Shown here: piece after piece, positions 35,305 through 44,661 of the stretch
Numbering within the stretch: position 1 is the stretch's first letter
Layout of the letters: each line of letters begins with the position of its first letter
Source: Pedobacter sp. MC2016-15
GTDB taxonomy: Bacteria; Bacteroidota; Bacteroidia; Sphingobacteriales; Sphingobacteriaceae
Length of the DNA stretch: 64,000 nt
Assembly: GCF_026239695.1 (NCBI RefSeq)
Contig: NZ_JAPIVS010000002.1
Location: 806,001 to 870,000, forward strand
Direction of reading: 5' to 3'
Notes under the pieces: generated by a model
The model's input: only the letters and a program-made list of their open reading frames with translations
Database searches by the model: none
What the model was told of the DNA's origin: nothing
Position numbers and translations under genes: made by a program

Positions 35305-38097
35305 TTGAAACCACAACTACAACTTAAACAAGCGATTTTAACTATGCTGTTCCTCGTACTGATGAGTGCAGCAGGCTTTGCGCAGGGTACTGGAAAAATC
35401 TCCGGTACAATCAGCGATAAAAAAACAGGAGAAACACTTATCGGAGTTACTGTCAAGCTAAAAGGTTCTACCAAAGGTATGGCTACTGATGTTGACGGTA
35501 AATATTCAATCACTGGTCTTGCAAACGGAAAATATACTGTTGTTTACCAGTATATCGGTTACGCAGGAAAAGAGATCAGTGAAGTAGAAGTTAACGGCGG
35601 AAAAAACACTATACTTAATGTCATCCTTGAAGAGTCTAATAATCAGAACCTGAATGAGGTTGTGATTAAAGGATCTTTTAAGAAAGAAAGTGTTAACGCT
35701 TTATATGCACAACAAAAAAATAACGCGGCCATTTCTGATGGTATATCTTCAGAGCTGATTAAACGTTCACCGGATAAAAATACTTCAGATGTATTAAAAA
35801 GGGTGAGTGGAACAACGATTCAGGACAATAAATTTGTGGTTATCCGCGGATTGAGCGACAGGTACAATGCTGCCATGCTTGACGGATCCACTTTACCAAG
35901 TACTGAACCAAACAGAAAAGCTTTCTCATTTGATATTGTTCCGTCTAATCTTGTAGATAACCTGATTATCAGTAAAACTGCTACTCCGGATCTGCCGGGA
36001 GATTTTGCTGGTGGTGCGATCCAGATCGTCACCAAGGATATACCTGAGCAGAATTTTATTTCATTTGGTGTAGCTACAGGTTATAATACAGCCTCAACTT
36101 TCAAAGACTTTAAAAGTGGCACAAGAAATATTACTGATTACTTTGGTTTTGATAACGGTGATAAAAAACTGGGATCGAACTTCCCAAGTACAAACAGGAT
36201 CAACAATGGATTAACGCCGACACAAAATGCTTCTGCTATAAGAGCACTTCCAAGAGACTGGAACATTAATAATTTCACAGCTCTACCAACTCAAAACTAT
36301 CAGTTCACTATTGGCAGAGTAAAAGATCTTAAAAACAATAGAAAAATTGGTGCGCTGGTATCGTTAACTTATCGTAATGCACAGCAGATCAATAATGATG
36401 TAAAACGTCAGTATTTTGATTTCGATTACAATGATGATGTCTATAAGTTCTCGACCAATATTGGTGCCTTAGCTAATTTTGCTTACACATTTGGTAAAAA
36501 CAAGATCACATTCAAAAACATCTACAATAGAATTTACGAAGATCAGTTCCTCTACAGGACTGGTTTGAACCGTGCAATAACCAGCGATATTCAATTTTAT
36601 GCTTTCGACCTGATGCAGAAATCACTGTTAAAATCTACAGTTGAGGGAGACCATCAGTTAGGCGAGCGTAATGCAAAATTAAACTGGTCGGCTAGTTTCA
36701 GTAATGTATTGAACGATCAGCCGGATCAGAGAAAGTTAAATTATGCCAGGGCAACATCTGCTGATCCAAGCACTCCTTTTTCGGCCAATATTACTACACT
36801 GGGAAGAGAGAACGCGAGATTATTCTCAAGGATGAACGAGAATTCTTACACTGGTGCAGTGAATTATTCCTTACCGGTAACAATGTTCAATTCCAAAGCT
36901 ACCTTGAAAACAGGTCTAAGTGCTTTGTACCGTGACCGTACTTTTGATGTTCGTTTCCTGGGTGCAACAGTTGTTTCTTCTGATATCAGTGAGCAAATCA
37001 GGCAACTGCCCATCGATAAATTATATTCGAGAAGTCTGATCAACGGCGGTAACTTTAGATTAGAAGAGCTTTATAACAGGTTGGATCAGTATGTGGCTAA
37101 CTCATTAACCAATGCTGGTTATGCAATGCTTGATAATAAATTGGGTGATAAGGCCAGATTAGTCTGGGGTGTAAGGGTTGAGCAATTCAATGTTGATCTC
37201 ACTCCTCAGGATGCAGCTGCTGAAAAGGTAAAACAGAATTATGCTGACGTGCTGCCTTCTGCAAACTTTACTTATAACCTAACGGACAAAATCAATTTAA
37301 GAGCATCATACTACCGTACGATTGCACGTCCAGAGTTCAGAGAGTTATCGGTATCAACTTACTATGATTACGAGACCTTATCCAACTTACAGGGTAACCC
37401 TAATTTGCAACGTTCAAATATTGATAATGCTGACATCCGTTTCGAATTATATCCGCAGGCTGGACAAATCATTTCAGTTTCTGGTTTCTATAAGAAATTT
37501 AAGAATGCCATTGAGACTTTCAATGACGATGCAACTTCTACCAGAACTGTCCGCTATTTTAATTCAGATAAAGCAACTGTATTTGGTGCCGAGTTCGAAG
37601 TTCGTAAAAGCCTTGATTTCATTAAAGAAACGGATTTCCTGAAAAACACCACCGCATATGCTAACGTGTCGTTAATCAAATCAAAAGTTACTAATGATGC
37701 CAATACGGGATTGAATAATGTGGAACGTACCCGTGTAATGGTTGGACAAGCTCCTTACGTAATCAATGGTGGTTTGTTACACTCGTTCTTAGACAATAAA
37801 TTAACTTTCAATGCTCTCTATAATAAAGTAGGACGCAGGCTTGCTGTAGCGGCAGGTTCACAGTATCCTTCGATCTGGGAAGTTCCAAGAGATGTGATCG
37901 ACTTGCAGCTGGCAATGAAGGTGATTAAAAATAAAGGCGAACTGAAATTCAATGCTGGTGATATCCTAAATCAGAGAGCAACTTTTTATTACGATGTCAA
38001 TACCAATAAAAAATACGATCCTGCAGGTGGAGACTATACTGTAAGCAGCTTTAAAGCTGGAACTAATTTCTCTGTTGCATTCGCTTATACCTTCTAA
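35305..38097 (+). CDS. TonB-dependent receptor with N-terminal carboxypeptidase-regulatory-like domain
   Basis: This 930-residue outer membrane protein starts at a TTG, giving a good signal peptide that ends near AAGFAQ; the next in-frame ATG at 35344 would remove its basic N-region. A CarboxypepD_reg-like beta domain follows (ISGTISDKKTGETLIGVTV, about residues 33-110). The plug (VIRGLSDRYNAAMLDGSTLP) and a 22-strand barrel end in Tyr-Thr-Phe. It lacks the SusC signature and has no SusD partner. The promoter carries an 11-bp repeat array. It is followed 42 bp later by a lipoprotein gene that is probably its surface partner. The substrate is unknown. Confidence 0.93.
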   Translation: MKPQLQLKQAILTMLFLVLMSAAGFAQGTGKISGTISDKKTGETLIGVTVKLKGSTKGMATDVDGKYSITGLANGKYTVVYQYIGYAGKEISEVEVNGGKNTILNVILEESNNQNLNEVVIKGSFKKESVNALYAQQKNNAAISDGISSELIKRSPDKNTSDVLKRVSGTTIQDNKFVVIRGLSDRYNAAMLDGSTLPSTEPNRKAFSFDIVPSNLVDNLIISKTATPDLPGDFAGGAIQIVTKDIPEQNFISFGVATGYNTASTFKDFKSGTRNITDYFGFDNGDKKLGSNFPSTNRINNGLTPTQNASAIRALPRDWNINNFTALPTQNYQFTIGRVKDLKNNRKIGALVSLTYRNAQQINNDVKRQYFDFDYNDDVYKFSTNIGALANFAYTFGKNKITFKNIYNRIYEDQFLYRTGLNRAITSDIQFYAFDLMQKSLLKSTVEGDHQLGERNAKLNWSASFSNVLNDQPDQRKLNYARATSADPSTPFSANITTLGRENARLFSRMNENSYTGAVNYSLPVTMFNSKATLKTGLSALYRDRTFDVRFLGATVVSSDISEQIRQLPIDKLYSRSLINGGNFRLEELYNRLDQYVANSLTNAGYAMLDNKLGDKARLVWGVRVEQFNVDLTPQDAAAEKVKQNYADVLPSANFTYNLTDKINLRASYYRTIARPEFRELSVSTYYDYETLSNLQGNPNLQRSNIDNADIRFELYPQAGQIISVSGFYKKFKNAIETFNDDATSTRTVRYFNSDKATVFGAEFEVRKSLDFIKETDFLKNTTAYANVSLIKSKVTNDANTGLNNVERTRVMVGQAPYVINGGLLHSFLDNKLTFNALYNKVGRRLAVAAGSQYPSIWEVPRDVIDLQLAMKVIKNKGELKFNAGDILNQRATFYYDVNTNKKYDPAGGDYTVSSFKAGTNFSVAFAYTF

Positions 38098-38139
38098 TAT
38101 TCCAAATTAAATAATACAACATTACTAAAAACCAAAAAA

Positions 38140-39576
38140 ATGAAAAAACAACTATTAGCAACTGCCTTGAGTCTACTTGTGTTTTTCGCAAGTTGTTCGA
38201 AAAGTGATAACGGTGATGACGATGGTGAGATTGTTAACCCTGTTACCGGTGTCGTTGAAGTAACCGGCGATATCACAACTGCTACCAACTGGACAGCAGA
38301 CAAAATTTACCTTCTAAAAGGAAATGTATTTGTAACAAACAATGTTACCCTGACTATTGCTCCGGGAACTATCATTAAAGGTGATCGTGGTACTAAAGGT
38401 ACGTTGATCATCACGAGAGGTTCTAAAATCAATGCAACAGGAACCGCGGAAAAACCAATTGTATTTACATCTAACATCGTTGCCGGTGGTCGTGATAAAG
38501 GTGATTGGGGAGGCTTAATTTTATTGGGTAAGGCTCTAAATAACCAAGGTACTTCAGTAACAATCGAAGGTATTTCGGATGCAACTGATAAAGCTAAACA
38601 TGGTGGTACTGACAATGCTGATAACTCTGGAGTACTGAAATATGTACGTATTGAATATGCAGGTGTGGCTTTAGGTCCGGATAATGAAATTAATGGTTTA
38701 ACTTTTGGTAGTGTTGGTTCTGGAACTACAGTTGACTATGTAGAGGTTTATCGTTCAGGAGATGATGCCTTTGAATGGTTTGGTGGTTCAGTAAATGCAA
38801 AACACCTTCTTGCTGTTGCTACATGGGATGATGATTTTGATACTGATAACGGATTCTCTGGTAAAATCCAGTTTGGTATTGCTCAGCGTTTAGCAGGTGT
38901 TGCTGACGTTTCAGGTTCCAATGGATTTGAATCAGATAATAATGCAACTGGTGTTGCTACTACTCCGTTTACATCAGCTGTTTTCTCAAACATGACTATT
39001 TTAGGACCAGTAGTTCCAGCTCCTCAGCCTTCAATAAATGCTAGTTACCAACATGCAGCTCAGATTCGTCGTAATTCACAGCAAAGTATCGTGAACTCAG
39101 TGTTCGTTGGTTATACAGAGGGTGTTTTCTTTGATGATGCTTTACCAGCAGGTGGTGACAAGGCTTCAACTTATTTCTTAAATGGTACGAGTGTATTCGC
39201 TAATAACTTAATCGGAATAACAAGATCAAACCCAATCAAGTTAACTAATGCGGCTCTTTTGGTAGATATTACAGCACGTTTGGCTGCAAGTGCTAACGTA
39301 TTTACTCCTGACCTGTATGGTGCTGGTATTTATACCGATGCTTACAAATATTCTGCTGATCAGGTTACAGGTGCAAGAATTGGTACTCCTAACTTCACAC
39401 TGATCGCAAATTCACCTGCTGCAACTGGTGCTGCATTTGGTGGTAAAACTGAAGATGCTTTCTTCGAAAGAGTAGCGTATAAAGGTGCATTTGGTACTAC
39501 TGACTGGACTGCTGGCTGGGCTAGTTATGATTCACAAACATTACCTTACACCACTCCGGGTGCTGTAACAAAATAA
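38140..39576 (+). CDS. lipoprotein, beta-helix-like, receptor-associated
   Basis: This 478-residue protein has a lipoprotein signal (VFFASC, Cys near residue 19) and an acidic linker (GDDDGE). It then has a repetitive beta-rich body with features of a right-handed parallel beta helix (LTIAPGTIIKGDRGTKGTLI, then GDWGGLILLG, YVRIEYAGVALG, VEVYRSGDDAFEWFGG). It follows the TonB-dependent receptor by 42 bp and ends with a strong terminator, so the two form a transcription unit. I recognise the protein type as common in Bacteroidota but know no function. A surface binding role with the receptor is inferred. Confidence 0.8.
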   Translation: MKKQLLATALSLLVFFASCSKSDNGDDDGEIVNPVTGVVEVTGDITTATNWTADKIYLLKGNVFVTNNVTLTIAPGTIIKGDRGTKGTLIITRGSKINATGTAEKPIVFTSNIVAGGRDKGDWGGLILLGKALNNQGTSVTIEGISDATDKAKHGGTDNADNSGVLKYVRIEYAGVALGPDNEINGLTFGSVGSGTTVDYVEVYRSGDDAFEWFGGSVNAKHLLAVATWDDDFDTDNGFSGKIQFGIAQRLAGVADVSGSNGFESDNNATGVATTPFTSAVFSNMTILGPVVPAPQPSINASYQHAAQIRRNSQQSIVNSVFVGYTEGVFFDDALPAGGDKASTYFLNGTSVFANNLIGITRSNPIKLTNAALLVDITARLAASANVFTPDLYGAGIYTDAYKYSADQVTGARIGTPNFTLIANSPAATGAAFGGKTEDAFFERVAYKGAFGTTDWTAGWASYDSQTLPYTTPGAVTK

Positions 39577-39592
39577 TAGTATTCTCTTACAG

Positions 39593-39633
39593 AAGCGGCC
39601 CTGCAGGATATTCCGGCAGGGCCGCTTTTTTTT
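39593..39633 (+). terminator. intrinsic terminator of the receptor-lipoprotein operon
   Basis: AAGCGGCCCTGC and GCAGGGCCGCTT form a perfect 12-bp stem followed by eight T. Confidence 0.95.
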
Positions 39634-39694
39634 ATGAGTCTGTAGCGTTTAATCATTTGATAGCGTTTTAGTTATAAAATCAACTAACAATCTC

Positions 39695-40234
39695 ATGAAA
39701 CAAAAAGTCACCATTTTATTTAGCCTTTTACTGCTGGTTTTTATCAACCTATCCTGCTCCAAGGATGAAGATGAAAATCAAGTTCCTGTAATTGATGAAA
39801 AAAACCTGACGGCTTGCCCGCCCAATGCAACCTGTCACTATCTTTTTACCGAAAACGCCGATGTGAATCCAGGGCCGGGTACATTTACGACAGGAAACTT
39901 CAGGGTCTTCTGGAGCAGTGTTTTTACACAGGGTGTCAGTGCAATTGTGTATGTCAGGGCACCCATGACGGGAAATTCCTTTACACTTAAAACTTCTGAT
40001 ATCGTCAGCGGGAAGATCGAAATCAGCCGCAATTGTGCGTCATGTTTGTTTGCTGCATCAAAACTGGTTGACGGTTATGTAAAGGGCATCAACCTGACAC
40101 CCGGCAAACGTGCTGATCAGACTAAATGGATTCTTGAGGCCCAATTGATCTCTGAATCTCTTTACGGAACACCCGCAGTAAGAGATACGGTTTCGGTCAA
40201 ACAATATTTCTATCCCAACTTTGTTTACAATTAA
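39695..40234 (+). CDS. small hypothetical lipoprotein with CxxC-type Cys pairs
   Basis: This 179-residue protein has a lipoprotein signal (FINLSC, Cys near residue 21). It is predicted beta-rich. It has two Cys pairs: CPPNATC near residue 36 and CASC near residue 114. No family is recognised. It stands between the terminator of the upstream operon and the next receptor promoter, so it is probably monocistronic. The upstream 60 bp hold a repeated TAGCGTTT (39643 and 39661) of unknown meaning. Confidence 0.75.
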   Translation: MKQKVTILFSLLLLVFINLSCSKDEDENQVPVIDEKNLTACPPNATCHYLFTENADVNPGPGTFTTGNFRVFWSSVFTQGVSAIVYVRAPMTGNSFTLKTSDIVSGKIEISRNCASCLFAASKLVDGYVKGINLTPGKRADQTKWILEAQLISESLYGTPAVRDTVSVKQYFYPNFVYN

Positions 40235-40367
40235 GGGTGAACTTGTTCATTTTGGAGGTTCTTAACATAAAATTAATATTGAGGAAACACAACTTGTAGT
40301 GTGTAATAATTTAATGTTAACACATCGAATTTTGGAATCAGGCCTTTTCTTGTATTGCAGGGCCATT

Positions 40368-40463
40368 TTTTAATGCCGTTTTAATCCTATTTTAATTTAA
40401 TATTAATTCGGAAGCGTATTAATGTAACCTTAATATTAAGATCACGTTGCAACTCTAATTTTA
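40368..40463 (+). promoter_or_regulatory. promoter with an 11-bp-phased TTAAT repeat array (PhoB/OmpR-type candidate), array 2
   Basis: Four consecutive 11-bp units (TTTTAAT at 40368, 40379, 40390; TATTAAT at 40401) are followed, after a 16-bp step, by TAAT at 40420 and 40431 and TCAC at 40442. The -7 box TAATTTTA starts at 40456, again 14 nt after the last half-site position, with no TTG at -33. The preceding interval 40235-40367 contains no gene, only a few scattered TTAA motifs. It drives the receptor at 40489. Confidence 0.7.
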
Positions 40464-40488
40464 CAAAAAATAATTAGAGGCAACCTTT

Positions 40489-43400
40489 ATGAAACGAATT
40501 TTAGCCAATCTCTATTGTATTCTCCTGACATCTCTGCTTTTTGTAGGGTTCGGTGTACAAGCGCAAGTAACAACATCCAGCGTAAGCGGAAAAATAAAAG
40601 ATGCGAAGGGACTAAGTGTTCCCGGAGCAAGTGTGTTGGTCGTACATATTCCAACAGGTACTAAATCTGGTGCAGTAACCGGTAATGATGGTTACTACCG
40701 TTTGAATAACTTAAATCCCGGTGGCCCTTACAGGGTAACGGTAACCTACATTGGTTACAACAAACAGGAAAAAGAGGTGGGCAACCTTGGTTTGGGTGTC
40801 GACCATCGTGTTGATTTTACGCTTTTAGATGAAGGTCAGCAGCTGACTGAAGTCACTGTAAAAGGTAAAAGAGGCGGTTTAAAAACTGGTGCAGGTACAC
40901 AGATCGGCGAAGAGCAGATCAAAAACATGCCTACCACCAGTCGTAGCCTTACCGACGTTACACGTGTAACTCCACAGGTAAGCAAAGACAACTCCTTTAT
41001 GGGTACCAACTTCAGGTACAATAACGTAACGATCGATGGTGCGATCAACAATGATGCAATCGGTTTCAGTCCCTCTTTAGGCGGACAAAGTGGTAGCTCG
41101 GGTATGCCGGGCAGCAGCACAAGAACGAACCCTGTTTCTATTGATGCGATCCAGGATGTGCAGGTTTTGCTGGCCCCATACGACGTAAAGATCGGTAACT
41201 TCACCGGTGGTAGTGTGAATGCGGTGACGCGTTCCGGTACCAATGACGTAACAGGATCTTTGTATGGTTTTGGCCGTAACGCATCCCTGATCGGAAGAAA
41301 CAAAACAGGTGATAACTCTAAGATGCCTTCGGACTTCCATGAATATCAGACTGGTTTCCGCGTAGGTTTACCATTGATCAAAAATAAACTGTTCTTCTTT
41401 ACCAACGAGGAGATCACCCGCCGTCAGGATCCGGTGATCCTTGGTGCAGGTTCTTCGGACATGAAAGTAATTACTGAAGCGCAGGCACAGGCGATTACGC
41501 AGCTGATGGAAAGCAAATATGGTGTTAATCCGGGCTCGTATGGTAACTACAACATCTATTCGAACTCCAACAAATTTTTCAATCGTCTGGACTGGAATAT
41601 CAATGATAAAAATCAGCTGACGGTACGTAACAATACGATCAGATCTGAGGCGACTAACTTAGAGCGTGACCAGGCGAACTTCAGGTTTGGTGGTATCGAT
41701 TACAAACAAACGAATAATCAAAACTCTACAGTTGCTGAATTAAAAAGCAGGGTATCAAATAACCTTTCCAACAGTTTGGTTGTAGGATACTCGAGCATCC
41801 ATGACTACAGAACGCCAACTTCCAATTCGGCCCTGCCACAGATTGAGATTGGTGGTTCTGCAGGTGGTACAATTTTCCTGGGTACAGACCGCGAGGCGAG
41901 TATCTTCAACATGAAACAAAAAACCACTGAGTTTACGGATAACCTGACCTGGACTAAAGGCAGGCATACCTTCACCTTTGGTACGCACAATGAGTTATAC
42001 AACATCACTTACGGATTCGTAAATGCATGGAATGGCCGTGTGAATTACAGCAATGTGGATGCTTTCCTGGCCGGAACGCCTAATCGTGTAAGAACTAACT
42101 ATAACTACACAAATAATAGCAGGGATTATATTCTGAACAATCCTCCGGCAGAGTTTAAAGTGAACATGTACAGTGTATATGGTGAAGATCAGTTCCAGTG
42201 GACTGACCGTTTTAAGCTGACTTACGGAATCAGGTTCGACCTGGCTGATATGCCTAACAAACAGCCATTGAGTGTGAAAACTACGGGTGCTCCTGAAGAT
42301 CCTAACTACGGCACTACTTATACCTATACAAAACCAAAAGATATCAAAAATGATTTCCTCGGACAGGTACAGATCTCACCTCGTGTAGGTTTTAATTTTG
42401 ATGTACTGGGCGACCAGAGTCTGATCATGCGTGGTGGTAGTGGTCTGTTTACCGGCCGTGTTCCTTTTGCCTGGTTAGGTTATGCTTACTACAACAACGG
42501 GGTAACATACGGTGCTTATGATAACAGATCAAGTGCTACACCTTTCGCCGCAGGTTCTGATCCTATTGCGGACGGACTGGCAGGAAACGGACAGGCTGGA
42601 TTTGTGTCTAAACAGGGTGTGAATGTCAATGATGCTGCCGGTGCTACTCAGGTGGATTTGATTGACAATAATTTCAAAATGCCTAAAACATGGAGAACAA
42701 GTCTTGCTTTTGATTACAAAACCGCCAACCAATGGAGGTTTACTGTTGAAGGTATCTATACCAAGGTGATCAATGACCTGATGTTCCAGCAGATCAATAT
42801 CAAGGATAACCCGACTTACCTGATTTACGATACGCAGAAACAGCAGCCAATATATACTTCCGGTAATGCGGGTAAGATCAATCCTTTATACACAAATGCT
42901 TACCTGCTTTCGAACACCAGCAAAGGTTATCGCTATAGCATCACTGGTCAGGTAGGAAAATCTATCCCTGGTGGTTTCGATATCATGGCAGCCTATACTT
43001 TTGGCAGATCGAAAGATGTAACTAACGGTATCCGTAACTCTATGGAATCTAACTGGCAGCTGAACCAATCCCTGAGTCCAAATAACCCGGGACTGGCGAA
43101 CTCAAACTTTGATATCCGTAACCGTATTGTGTCAACGATGAACTATAAACACAGCTGGGATCAGGCAGGTAAATATGTAGCCAACTTCTCCCTTTTCTTT
43201 AGTGCACAATCGGGCACCCCTTACTCTTACGGATTTGTAAACTCTACAGTTAACAATACAGGACAAACTGTAAGTCTGGTGTATATACCGCAGGCTGGCG
43301 AAACGGCAAGGTTCTTTGCTGCAAATGCTACAGGTGCTGCTCAGGCTGCAGCGTTTGATGCCTTTATTGATAGCGACAATTACCTAAAAACAAGAAGAGG

Positions 43401-43752
43401 AAACTTTACTGAGCGTAATGCGGCACGTACACCATGGAACTACCAGGCTGACTTCCGTTTCTCGCAGGACTTCAGAATCGTGACCAACGGAACGCATAAA
43501 CATACGTTGTCATTCACCTATGATATTGTAAACCTAACAAACCTGCTGAACAAAAAATGGGGGGTACAGTACTTCTCTCCAAACACGTTCAACTCTATGG
43601 CTAGTGTAGGTTTGTCTCCTACTACAGGTGGCGCTGGTTCTGCAACTGCATATCCAACATATACCTTTAACCAGGCGAATACAAGCAAATATTCAAAAGA
43701 CTTCTTTGCATCAAGATATCAGATGCAGTTTGGTTTAAGATATAGCTTCTAG
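40489..43752 (+). CDS. Oar-like TonB-dependent receptor
   Basis: This 1087-residue outer membrane protein has a signal peptide ending near VQAQ (residue 26). A CarboxypepD_reg-like domain follows (about residues 30-115, SGKIKDAKGLSVPGASVLV). The plug has FRYNNVTIDGAINND and QDVQVLLAPYDVKIGNFTGG, and a large barrel ends in RYSF. This layout matches the Oar-type receptors of Bacteroidota and Myxococcus. No SusD follows. It ends in its own terminator, so it is monocistronic. Its promoter shares the 11-bp repeat architecture of the other receptor promoter, suggesting common control. Confidence 0.92.
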   Translation: MKRILANLYCILLTSLLFVGFGVQAQVTTSSVSGKIKDAKGLSVPGASVLVVHIPTGTKSGAVTGNDGYYRLNNLNPGGPYRVTVTYIGYNKQEKEVGNLGLGVDHRVDFTLLDEGQQLTEVTVKGKRGGLKTGAGTQIGEEQIKNMPTTSRSLTDVTRVTPQVSKDNSFMGTNFRYNNVTIDGAINNDAIGFSPSLGGQSGSSGMPGSSTRTNPVSIDAIQDVQVLLAPYDVKIGNFTGGSVNAVTRSGTNDVTGSLYGFGRNASLIGRNKTGDNSKMPSDFHEYQTGFRVGLPLIKNKLFFFTNEEITRRQDPVILGAGSSDMKVITEAQAQAITQLMESKYGVNPGSYGNYNIYSNSNKFFNRLDWNINDKNQLTVRNNTIRSEATNLERDQANFRFGGIDYKQTNNQNSTVAELKSRVSNNLSNSLVVGYSSIHDYRTPTSNSALPQIEIGGSAGGTIFLGTDREASIFNMKQKTTEFTDNLTWTKGRHTFTFGTHNELYNITYGFVNAWNGRVNYSNVDAFLAGTPNRVRTNYNYTNNSRDYILNNPPAEFKVNMYSVYGEDQFQWTDRFKLTYGIRFDLADMPNKQPLSVKTTGAPEDPNYGTTYTYTKPKDIKNDFLGQVQISPRVGFNFDVLGDQSLIMRGGSGLFTGRVPFAWLGYAYYNNGVTYGAYDNRSSATPFAAGSDPIADGLAGNGQAGFVSKQGVNVNDAAGATQVDLIDNNFKMPKTWRTSLAFDYKTANQWRFTVEGIYTKVINDLMFQQINIKDNPTYLIYDTQKQQPIYTSGNAGKINPLYTNAYLLSNTSKGYRYSITGQVGKSIPGGFDIMAAYTFGRSKDVTNGIRNSMESNWQLNQSLSPNNPGLANSNFDIRNRIVSTMNYKHSWDQAGKYVANFSLFFSAQSGTPYSYGFVNSTVNNTGQTVSLVYIPQAGETARFFAANATGAAQAAAFDAFIDSDNYLKTRRGNFTERNAARTPWNYQADFRFSQDFRIVTNGTHKHTLSFTYDIVNLTNLLNKKWGVQYFSPNTFNSMASVGLSPTTGGAGSATAYPTYTFNQANTSKYSKDFFASRYQMQFGLRYSF

Positions 43753-43769
43753 TTTTCTCAACAGAATTG

Positions 43770-43807
43770 AAAGGCCGGGTCATTTAATGATGATCCGGCC
43801 TTTTGTT
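43770..43807 (+). terminator. intrinsic terminator of the Oar-like receptor gene
   Basis: AAGGCCGGGTCAT pairs with ATGATCCGGCCTT (13 bp, one G-U) and is followed by TTTTG. Confidence 0.88.
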
Positions 43808-43883
43808 TGGCAATATTTTTTATTAAAATGTCGTACAGTGGATCCATTGCAAGTTGCAAATCCCGTAATATTATAATATTTTT

Positions 43884-43927
43884 GGATTATAATCCTACAA
43901 TATCATAATAATGCGGGATTGTAATCC
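43884..43927. promoter_or_regulatory. two GGATTRTAATCC dyads upstream of the decayed AAA/DUF4143 gene
   Basis: GGATTATAATCC (43884-43895) is a perfect palindrome and GGATTGTAATCC (43916-43927) differs at one position. Their spacing is 32 bp, about three helical turns, and the second ends 3 nt before the start codon. The surrounding AT-rich DNA also forms an imperfect inverted repeat from CCCGTAATATTAT to ATAATAATGCGGG. They are candidate operators of the remnant gene. The rest of 43808-43883 shows nothing clear. Confidence 0.5.
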
Positions 43928-43930
43928 GAA

Positions 43931-44466
<536 letters not shown>

Positions 44467-44492
44467 ACCCGATGATTTGTAATTGCGGGTAT

Positions 44493-44559
44493 TAAAGATT
44501 AACCGATTAGTATTATAACCCAGTCTTAATTTTTTCTTAACATACTGACCTTACATTTG
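44493..44559 (+). promoter_or_regulatory. orphan promoter with 11-bp-phased TAAC/TAAT half-sites, array 3
   Basis: TAAC at 44516, TAAT at 44527 and TAAC at 44538 are in exact 11-bp steps; further TAAA/TAAC sites lie at 44493 and 44500. The -7 box TACATTTG (perfect TAnnTTTG) starts at 44552, 14 nt after the last half-site, the same geometry as arrays 1 and 2. No gene follows on the + strand, only a terminator. Confidence 0.6.
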
Positions 44560-44562
44560 TGA

Positions 44563-44645
44563 TGTAAATATTTGGTTAGTATTTATAAAGTTTAGGTTTA
44601 GTTGATAAACGAAAAGCCAGGGTGGATGTCCTGGCTTTTTGATTT
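44563..44645 (+). ncRNA. candidate small RNA of about 75-80 nt
   Basis: The transcript predicted from the 44552 -7 box would begin near 44563-44566 and end at the intrinsic terminator at 44612-44640. It contains no ORF of note: the only early ATG is followed at once by a stop. It would be a single-stranded AU-rich 5' part of about 48 nt plus a terminator hairpin, a common layout for base-pairing sRNAs. It lies between convergent genes. This is prediction only. Confidence 0.4.
44612..44640. terminator. intrinsic terminator, probably bidirectional
   Basis: AAAAGCCAGG and CCTGGCTTTT form a 10-bp perfect stem with an 8-nt loop and a T run on the + strand and an A run that serves the - strand gene ending at 44662. 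Confidence 0.88.
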
Positions 44646-44661
44646 TTTATGATTTTTACTT

